A stretch of DNA of 64,000 bases from Gemmatimonadaceae bacterium (GTDB lineage Bacteria; Gemmatimonadota; Gemmatimonadetes; Gemmatimonadales; Gemmatimonadaceae): NCBI GenBank assembly GCA_036273715.1, contig DASUHB010000031.1, forward strand, positions 1-64,000. Reading direction: 5' to 3'. A program made the translations under genes and the position numbers. Below the pieces are notes generated by a model, which saw nothing but the letters and a program-made list of their open reading frames with translations, made no database searches and had not been told where the DNA came from. Every line of letters starts with the position of its first letter. Position 1 is the stretch's first letter. Below are positions 15,163 to 21,840 of this stretch, one piece after another.

Positions 15163-17753
15163 CGCGCTTTGCGCTCCACGGCGGCCAGGCGGTCGCCGAT
15201 GTCGCGAAACTGGATGTCGACCGCGAATACGCGCTCGTAGAACTTGAGCGCGTCCGGGAATCGTCCCAGCGCTTCCGATGCGTAGCCGAGCAGGTAGAGC
15301 ACGCCCACGAGTTGATCGTCCGTCGCGTGTTGGTCCGTCAGCGCGCGCGACAGGATCGTCAGCGCGATCTGATATTGCCGCTTCTCGACGAAGCATTGCC
15401 CCAACGCCTCGTACGTGCGGCCGCGGTGTTCGGTTCCACGCAGCGCCTTCTGAAATTCGGAGATGGCTTCGTCCAACAATCCCATTTCCTTGTACGCGAC
15501 GCCGAGGTCGTAGTGGCTTTCGTGGTCCGCTTCATCGACGTTGGCCGCCACGCCCTGCTTGAACATGCTCAACATCTCGGCGAAGTCGACCTGCTGCTGA
15601 TCGGTGGCGGGCTCGCCGACATCGACCACCATGCGGGTATTCTTGGCCGCATCTGCCTCGCGCAGCCAGTCGGCGAGGTTGACGAAATTCGCGTCCGAGC
15701 CGGCGGCCGGCGTGGCTGTCGGCGCCGTGGCGGCGAGCCCCCGGTCGTCGGTGCGCACCGGCGACGGGCGAACCGTCGGGCGCGAAATCGGCGTCGTGGA
15801 CGACGGCGTCGCCACGAGCGACTCTCCGCCCAACGCGGACAGCGCGGCGCGCGCGCGCTCGTCGCCGGGGTTGAGCTCCACCACGCGGCTGTAGACCGCG
15901 CGCGATTTGTCGAGCTGGCCGCTGCCGAAGAGGCACTCGGCCAACGAGAGGTACGCGTCGACGAGGCGCGCTTTGTCGTTCGCGCGCACGGCGTATTCGA
16001 CGCGCTTCTGATGGAATCGCACGCTGCCCGGCTCGACGCGGATCATCTCTTCGGCGATCGCGCTCGCGCTGCGCAGATTCCCGGCCGTCTCGAAGCCGAG
16101 CATCGCGTGTTCGAGCTCGGCCAGGCCGAGGTCGCGCTCGCCTTCTTCGAGCAGCGCTTCGGCGAGCTGCCGCCGCACGTCGAAGTCGTTAGGCGATTGC
16201 TCGACGGCCATCCGCAGGCGCTGGACGGCCGCGTCGGCCGCCGGATGGTGCACGGCGAGCGGCGTGTCGTCCATGGGCGGCAGCGGCGGCAAGTCCGCCG
16301 CGTCCTCGGGCGGACCGGCATCGATGGACGGCAGGCCGGCGAGCGGATCCACGTCCGGGTCGAAGCGCGCGTGGTCGAGCGCCGCGTCGATGGACTGCTC
16401 GAAGTCCTGGCTGTCGGGGAACGGCTCCGAGCCGAGCGGCGGGTCATCGCCGAACGCGTCCGGGGCGGCGGGCTCGGGCGCCGGCTCGTCGTTAGGCAGG
16501 TCGGGCGTCGTGTCGCCCGAGTAGATGAACGTGAGGTCGCCGCCCACGTTCTCGGGCACGTCCGCGTCATCCACCGGGATCTCGAGGAGCGGCAGATCGA
16601 TGGACGCGCCGTTCCCGGCCGGCTCGTCGGCGTCCTCCAGCTCCAGCTCGCCCAACCCGCCGCCTAACGCACCATCCAGGAGGCCGTCCTCGGCCGGCAT
16701 GGTGGTCTCGAGGCCGGCCACCGGCTCGACCCGCGAGCCGGAGTCCTCCTGCGGCTCGAACGTCGTCTGTTCGAAGCCGACGATGATGTCCGAATCCGCG
16801 TGGCTGACCAGCTCATCGCCGACGGAAGGCGCCTCGGATTCCGATTCGATGAACGTCTCGGAGCGCTCGATGCCGGAGATCGGCGCGACCTCCGGCGACG
16901 ACTCGATCTCTGCCTGCGAATTGATGAAGGGCAGATCGATGTCGGGCGCCGGTTCTTCGGTTTCCGCCGCGGGTGGCGGCGCAGGCGGCGGGAGCGGCGC
17001 GGCCGGCCGCACTGCTTTCGGCGGCGCGACCGGCGCGGCCACAGCCCGTGTGCGCGCGGGCTGCGGCCCGTCGAAGTTCACGTCGAGGAACACGAGATCG
17101 TTCGCTTTCGGTGTCGGGCGGCCCGGACCCGTTTTCGGTTCCAGCTCCGGATCCAACGCCTTCATGCGATCGACCGTCGCCCGCGCTTCGCGCGTTCGCC
17201 CCTCGGCCTCGAACTTGTCGTACAGCACCTGCAGCTGCTCGATCGCTTCGCTCTTGCGATCCTTCCGCACGAGCTGATCGGCGAGCATGAGGCGAATGTC
17301 GTCCTGATCGGGACAGAGATCGGCGAATTCCTTGAGCGCCCGGAACGCTTCCTCGAGCTCGCCCGTACGCTGCATGCGATCCGCGTACTCGAGAAAGTTC
17401 TGCTTCGCATCGTTCACGAAGCCCTTCTTCGCGCTGATCTTGCCTAACTTGTAATAGATGGACGTGCGGCCCGGCGCGTTGCGCAGGATCTTGTTGCAGA
17501 GCGCGATTGCGTTGTTGAAGAACCCGCCGTCCGTGTACAGGTCGACGGCCCGCTCGTAGTGGTCGACCGCAGCGGTGACGTCACCCTGTCGCACGAGCAA
17601 ATCGCCCACGCGGTTGTAGAGGGCGACGTCGGCCTCGTCGACGTGATCCCCCAACCCGTCGAGAATCTGCGCGTACGTCTCGAGCGCCTTGTCGAACTGC
17701 TTCTTTTGCTCGTATTCGAGCGCTCGTTTCTTGAGCTTCGCGACGTTCGACAT
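15159..17753 (-). CDS. Large TPR-repeat protein with acidic linker
   Basis: 864 residues, no signal peptide. TPR helices fill the N-terminal third (about 1-215: KKRALEYEQKKQFDKALETY, GDVTAAVDHYERAVDLY, AFRALKEFADLCP). A long acidic, Pro/Ala-rich low-complexity stretch follows (about 215-520), then more TPRs to the C terminus (EEGERDLGLAELEHAMLGF, GLLDEAISEFQKALRG, EALGRFPDALKFYERVF). ATG at 17751-17753 (MSNVAKLKKR) is preferred, since the 22 upstream codons would start inside the promoter region. Same style as the protein at 9737-11503. Probably a scaffold, perhaps for membrane or polarity functions; role unknown. Confidence 0.8.
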   Translation of the reverse strand: MSNVAKLKKRALEYEQKKQFDKALETYAQILDGLGDHVDEADVALYNRVGDLLVRQGDVTAAVDHYERAVDLYTDGGFFNNAIALCNKILRNAPGRTSIYYKLGKISAKKGFVNDAKQNFLEYADRMQRTGELEEAFRALKEFADLCPDQDDIRLMLADQLVRKDRKSEAIEQLQVLYDKFEAEGRTREARATVDRMKALDPELEPKTGPGRPTPKANDLVFLDVNFDGPQPARTRAVAAPVAPPKAVRPAAPLPPPAPPPAAETEEPAPDIDLPFINSQAEIESSPEVAPISGIERSETFIESESEAPSVGDELVSHADSDIIVGFEQTTFEPQEDSGSRVEPVAGLETTMPAEDGLLDGALGGGLGELELEDADEPAGNGASIDLPLLEIPVDDADVPENVGGDLTFIYSGDTTPDLPNDEPAPEPAAPDAFGDDPPLGSEPFPDSQDFEQSIDAALDHARFDPDVDPLAGLPSIDAGPPEDAADLPPLPPMDDTPLAVHHPAADAAVQRLRMAVEQSPNDFDVRRQLAEALLEEGERDLGLAELEHAMLGFETAGNLRSASAIAEEMIRVEPGSVRFHQKRVEYAVRANDKARLVDAYLSLAECLFGSGQLDKSRAVYSRVVELNPGDERARAALSALGGESLVATPSSTTPISRPTVRPSPVRTDDRGLAATAPTATPAAGSDANFVNLADWLREADAAKNTRMVVDVGEPATDQQQVDFAEMLSMFKQGVAANVDEADHESHYDLGVAYKEMGLLDEAISEFQKALRGTEHRGRTYEALGQCFVEKRQYQIALTILSRALTDQHATDDQLVGVLYLLGYASEALGRFPDALKFYERVFAVDIQFRDIGDRLAAVERKAR

Positions 17754-17821
17754 CAGCGCGTGGTGGGCTCCCAAGTGCGAGGCGGCTTTCGCGCCGCGCT
17801 CCGGCGTGGCGAAGGCCACGT

Positions 17822-17850
17822 AACTTACCGGTAAGTTGCGCTGGCGACAA
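17822..17850 (-). promoter_or_regulatory. Promoter carrying a perfect 16-bp palindromic operator
   Basis: AACTTACCGGTAAGTT (17822-17837) is a perfect palindrome. On the minus strand TTGTCG (17845-17850) and TAAGTT (17822-17827) are 17 bases apart, so the palindrome covers the -10 box and most of the spacer of a likely promoter for the TPR/ispB/DUF4321/tatA operon. The layout fits a dimeric repressor site. No regulator gene lies nearby. Confidence 0.55.
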
Positions 17851-17935
17851 GGTTTGGCCTAAGCCACCTACGACGGACTGCTGCGCTCCTCACCGCGTAA
17901 CGCGCCTCGAGCAGCAACCTGCGTCCGACGGCTCC

Positions 17936-18907
17936 TCACGCCATGATGTCCCGCACCCTCGTAATCGTGAGCGGCGCCTGCGACTCGCCGCGGCACGCGT
18001 AAAAGCATGCGTTGCAATCGATCGGCCGATACGAGCGAAACTCGGTCCAGTGAAAATCGTTCGGGAAGTCCGGGCACCGTCGCACGTATCCCATCGGGTC
18101 GACGTGAATGGTCCGTTGGCCTGAAAGACACGGGTCGTGCATCTCGCCCCGGACGTACCTCGGAATCTGCCGCAGATAATGGTCGGAATTCACGATGATG
18201 CCGCGCCGGCGACGTTTGATCGACAACAGCTCCGCGATCACCTGGTCGAGCGCCGGCCACTGCTCCTCGACGATCCGGTGTGAGTCGTTTCCGTTCTTGA
18301 GATCCGTGTAGGTGCTGAAGGAGACGCCCACGCCCAACGCTTCGGCGCGTCGAACGATCGGCACGATGTCGGCGAGATTGTCGCGCTTGATCACCGTGTT
18401 GAAGCGGATGCTGTCGATGCCGGCGGCGCGCAGCGCCGGCACGAGATCGAGAATTTTTCGCGAGAGCCCGGGGACGCCCCGCGCGCGATCATGCCGCTCG
18501 TCGAGAAAATCGAGCGAAATGTTGAATTGGTTGAGGCCGGCGTCCCAGAGCGAACGCGCCCGCTCGACCGTCAGCATGCCGCCATGGGTGATGAGAGCAA
18601 TGTACCGCAGCCGGACCGCGCGCGCGACGCCGGCAACGAGGTCTTCGAGATCGCGTCGCAGGAGCGGTTCGCCGCCGGTGAACGTGATCATGATGGGCGA
18701 GAAGTAGCGGGCGGCGTCGGCAAAGCTGCGCGCTTCCTGGGCGCGCGCGGACGGATCGGTTTTCCAGTAGTCGCAGAAATCGCAGCGGGCGTTGCACCGC
18801 ATGGTGACCTCGAAGTGGACGAGGATCGGGCGGCGCCTGAGCGTGAGCCACGCGTACTTGGCCGCGAACAACGGCACGTGCCACGGGGCGAAGCGGGAGG
18901 ACAGCAT
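17936..18907 (-). CDS. Radical SAM protein, substrate unknown
   Basis: 323 residues. The cluster motif CNARCDFC (Cys38, Cys42 and Cys45 by count) gives the CxxxCxxC iron-sulfur ligand set, followed by GGEP (SAM binding) in ITFTGGEPLLRRDLEDLV. A C-terminal group of cysteines (DPCLSG, RRCPDFP, DCNACFYAC) looks like a SPASM/twitch-type auxiliary cluster site. The N-terminal stretch before the first Cys is basic and hydrophobic (WHVPLFAAKYAWLTLRRRP), suggesting membrane association. The reaction is unknown. It lies after hutH with 22 bases between, so they may be co-transcribed, but no shared pathway is evident. Confidence 0.85.
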   Translation of the reverse strand: MLSSRFAPWHVPLFAAKYAWLTLRRRPILVHFEVTMRCNARCDFCDYWKTDPSARAQEARSFADAARYFSPIMITFTGGEPLLRRDLEDLVAGVARAVRLRYIALITHGGMLTVERARSLWDAGLNQFNISLDFLDERHDRARGVPGLSRKILDLVPALRAAGIDSIRFNTVIKRDNLADIVPIVRRAEALGVGVSFSTYTDLKNGNDSHRIVEEQWPALDQVIAELLSIKRRRRGIIVNSDHYLRQIPRYVRGEMHDPCLSGQRTIHVDPMGYVRRCPDFPNDFHWTEFRSYRPIDCNACFYACRGESQAPLTITRVRDIMA

Positions 18908-18929
18908 GCGCGGCGAGGGTCTCGAATGC

Positions 18930-20447
18930 CTAACGCGGCGCGACGGCGTCGAAGGCGCCCGTCGCGATCGCGCCGCTGAGCGCGGCGATGTCCGCGCTCA
19001 GCGCGCGATCGCGGTCGAGCGGCGGCACGATGCGCCGCACGATCGCCCGCGCGTCGCCCACGCGACGCGCGGGCGAGAGCGGGGCGCGGAAATCCACGGC
19101 CTGCGCCGCACACATGAGCTCGATCGCGATGACGTTCCGCACGTTCTCCACCGACCGGCGCAGCTTCCACGCCGCCCCCATCGCCATGGGCACCACGTCT
19201 TCCTTTCCACCGCCCGTCGGAATCGTGTCGACGCTCGCCGGATGCGCGAGCACCTTGCACTCGCTGGCCAGCGCCGCCGCGCTGACCTGCGCCATCATGA
19301 ACCCGCTGTTCACGCCCGCGTCGCGCGCCAGGAAGGCGGGCAGCCCGTGATTGAGATCGGGATGCAGCAACCGGTCGATGCGTCGCTCGGCGATGGTGGC
19401 AAGGTTCGCCATGGCGATCGCCATCACGTCGAGTGCTAACGCAACGGCCTGCCCATGGAAGTTGCCGCCGCTCAACATTTCGGAGTCGGACACGACGAGC
19501 GGGTTGTCCGTTGCCGCGTTCAGCTCGCGCGCGATCACCGACTCGGCGAAGCGGAGGGCGTCGCGCGCCGGGCCGTGCACCTGCGGCATGCAGCGCAGCG
19601 CGTACGCATCCTGGACCCGCGGATCGCCGACGCGGTGCGATTCGCGAATCTCGCTGTCCGCGAGCAGCGCTCGAAGCAGCGCCGCGGACTCGGCTTGCCC
19701 CACCTGACCGCGCGCCGCTTGAATGCGCTCATCGAATGCGACGGGCGTGCCCATGAGGCCCTCGAGCGACATCGCGCCCGCGACGTGCGCCGCCCGCCAG
19801 ATGCGCAGCGCATCCACGAGCGCTAGCGATGCAACCGCCGTGTGCGCCTGCGTTCCGTTGATCAGGGTGATCCCTTCCTTCGGCTCGAGCACGACGGGTT
19901 GAAGACCTGCCGCGCGCAGGACGTCGGCCGCCGTGCCGCGCGCACCGTCGCGCCGCACGATCCCCTCGCCGATCATCGCGCCGGCCAGATGTGCTAACGG
20001 AGCGAGATCGCCGCTCGCGCCGACGCTGCCCTGCTCCGGCACCTCGGGCGTCACGCCGGCGTTGAGCATTCCCGTCAGCAGATCGATCAGCTCGGCGCGT
20101 CCGCCGGAGTAGCCCTTCGCGATCACGTTCGCGCGGAGCAGCATCATCGCGCGCACCTCGCGCTCGGGCAGCAGCGGACCGACGCCGGCGGCGTGGCTGC
20201 GCACGAGATTGATTTGCAGCTCGCGCAGGCGGTCGGCAGGAATCGCGACGTCGGACAGCTTGCCGAAGCCGGTGGTCACGCCGTACACGACATCGCCGCG
20301 CTCGAGCACGTCGACGACGGCAGCGCGGGCGCGAGCCACCCGTGCGCGGGCTTGATCCGACAACGCCACCGGCGCTCGATCGACGGCCACATGGTACACA
20401 GCGTCGACGGTGAGCGAATCACCGTCGAGCAGGATCGGTTGTGTCAT
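18930..20447 (-). CDS. hutH: Histidine ammonia-lyase
   Basis: Converts histidine to urocanate and ammonia. 505 residues. The triad that forms the MIO cofactor, Ala144-Ser145-Gly146, sits in GSVGASGDLAPLAH. VVYGVTTGFGKLSD near 53-66 is the conserved active-site loop. The start MTQPILLDGDSL aligns with the usual N terminus. No hutU, hutI or hutG is in the window, so the gene is isolated from the rest of the pathway. The TAG stop is part of a GTTAGGC motif. No Shine-Dalgarno is seen; a large hairpin ends about eleven bases before the ATG. Confidence 0.95.
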   Translation of the reverse strand: MTQPILLDGDSLTVDAVYHVAVDRAPVALSDQARARVARARAAVVDVLERGDVVYGVTTGFGKLSDVAIPADRLRELQINLVRSHAAGVGPLLPEREVRAMMLLRANVIAKGYSGGRAELIDLLTGMLNAGVTPEVPEQGSVGASGDLAPLAHLAGAMIGEGIVRRDGARGTAADVLRAAGLQPVVLEPKEGITLINGTQAHTAVASLALVDALRIWRAAHVAGAMSLEGLMGTPVAFDERIQAARGQVGQAESAALLRALLADSEIRESHRVGDPRVQDAYALRCMPQVHGPARDALRFAESVIARELNAATDNPLVVSDSEMLSGGNFHGQAVALALDVMAIAMANLATIAERRIDRLLHPDLNHGLPAFLARDAGVNSGFMMAQVSAAALASECKVLAHPASVDTIPTGGGKEDVVPMAMGAAWKLRRSVENVRNVIAIELMCAAQAVDFRAPLSPARRVGDARAIVRRIVPPLDRDRALSADIAALSGAIATGAFDAVAPR

Positions 20448-20451
20448 GACG

Positions 20452-20508
20452 GGAAAATGTACGCCGCGCCGTCATCACCGCGCCAGCGGCGATGACGGCG
20501 CGGCGTAC
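20452..20508 (-). terminator. 18-bp stem hairpin with T-tract, directly before hutH
   Basis: GTACGCCGCGCCGTCATC (20459-20476) pairs perfectly with 20491-20508, with a smaller inner stem in the loop. On the minus strand ATTTTCCC follows, so it is a plausible terminator of the lipoprotein gene that ends at 20520. Because the hairpin stops about eleven bases before the hutH ATG (20447), it must also form part of any hutH leader transcribed from upstream. Confidence 0.7.
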
Positions 20509-20519
20509 AAGTCGCCCGA

Positions 20520-21647
20520 CTAACGTGCGATCGCGCCGCTTCCCGCGGTCATGTGCTCGAGCACCGGATTGCCGGGGTCGCGCTGATAGGTCCACTCGAA
20601 CACGACGAAGTTCGCGCCGACCGCGGCGACTCGAAGCGCGGCGTAGTGCACACCATCCGGCCGCGCGACCTGAAACACATAGCCGAGCCTGGCCGTTGCC
20701 CGCACCGCGCCGGAGGAGAATCCGGTGCTCGGCGCAACACCGAGGGCGGCGATGCTGGCAAGCGGCTGCGAGCTGTACAGCGCGACCGTCGTCCCCGATT
20801 TCGCCGGCACCAACCACAGGCTTCCATCGGCATGCCGGTCGACACGGAAATCGATGCCCGGGCGCGTGGCGCTCGCCACGACGCTGCGCGTGCTCGCCGA
20901 CGATGGGAAGACGAACCCGCTCTTGTTCAACGAATCGGCCGACGAGAACACCACGACGTCGCCGGATGTGGCGCTGGGCGTGGCCGCGACCGGCGTCGGC
21001 CAATCGCTTTCGTGGCCGTCGATGCTGATGGCGCTGACATCGAAGCAGCGCGGCTGCCCGTTAGGCAAGCCGCTGGCGATGAAGTCCTCCGATACGGTGG
21101 TGCCCTCGAGCACCCACGCGGTATCGCAGAGATTCTGCCCGGCGTGATAAACGGTCGAGTACACCCGGTAATAGCTGAAGGCCGACGGGTTGAACAGCCG
21201 TGCGTTAGGCGACCACGACAGCTCCACGGCCTGGTCGAGCGCGAACGCTTCCAGGCTGTCCGGCGGCGGCAGTTTGTTGGTGTTGTCGACGGTGATGACG
21301 TTGGACGGCGCGCTCATCGACCCGTCGGCCGCCTCGGAGGCGACGTAATACTGGAGATCCGGTGCGCCCAGGTCCTCGAACGACGGAGACGTCGTTTGCG
21401 CGCGGAGATTCCACGTGCCGTTCGCCGAGGACCGCGAGAACACCGCATAGTCGGCGATATCGGGATCGTTCACCGGATCCCACCGCAAATCGATCCCCTC
21501 CGGGAAATCGGCATTCCCGCTCGGGATCAGCTGGTACGTGAGGTTATTCGGCGGCGCAAGGTTGACGTGGTTCCCGGTCAGGCGATCCGAGGTCGAGCAA
21601 GCGGCGAGTGCGATCACGGCACCAGCCGCCAGAGTAGCGCGGCGCAT
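20520..21647 (-). CDS. Putative lipoprotein with fibronectin type III-like domains
   Basis: 375 residues. A lipoprotein signal is present (MRRATLAAGAVIALAAC, lipobox LAAC with Cys17). Two FN3-like beta sandwiches follow: about 30-120 (IDLRWDPVNDPDIADYAVFSR, YYVASEAADGSMSAPSNVI) and about 125-220 (AVELSWSPNARLFN, YRVYSTVY, CFDVSAISIDGHESDWP). The C-terminal 150 residues are beta-rich and unassigned. ATG 21645-21647 is chosen because GGAG lies about six bases upstream; ATG 21659 is possible. Probably an exported outer-membrane-anchored protein. No function can be assigned. It is downstream of lptD but separated by a repeat element. Confidence 0.75.
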   Translation of the reverse strand: MRRATLAAGAVIALAACSTSDRLTGNHVNLAPPNNLTYQLIPSGNADFPEGIDLRWDPVNDPDIADYAVFSRSSANGTWNLRAQTTSPSFEDLGAPDLQYYVASEAADGSMSAPSNVITVDNTNKLPPPDSLEAFALDQAVELSWSPNARLFNPSAFSYYRVYSTVYHAGQNLCDTAWVLEGTTVSEDFIASGLPNGQPRCFDVSAISIDGHESDWPTPVAATPSATSGDVVVFSSADSLNKSGFVFPSSASTRSVVASATRPGIDFRVDRHADGSLWLVPAKSGTTVALYSSQPLASIAALGVAPSTGFSSGAVRATARLGYVFQVARPDGVHYAALRVAAVGANFVVFEWTYQRDPGNPVLEHMTAGSGAIAR

Positions 21648-21781
21648 TGCAGGCTCCATCGGCGTATACGCCACCGTAGTGCACGCCCCGCGCCGAGCGC
21701 TGCGACGCGGCAAAATCAATCACATCAAGGCGTTACTTTCGGCGCACCGCGCACGCCGTCCTTCGGGGTGGACAATACGGG

Positions 21782-21840
21782 CGGACTAAAGGCGGACAGA
21801 TGGTCCGGTCGTGTCCGTCCTGTCCGCCCTGTCCGCCTTA
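21782..21840 (-). repeat. GGCGGACA-type repeat starting at the lptD stop codon
   Basis: On the minus strand the lptD TAA (21838-21840) runs straight into GGCGGACAGGGCGGACAGG and then further GGACA units. AAGGCGGACAG at 21829-21839 (minus strand) has an exact inverted partner at 21789-21799, so an 11-bp stem with a 29-base loop can form. No clear T-tract follows. Confidence 0.75.
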
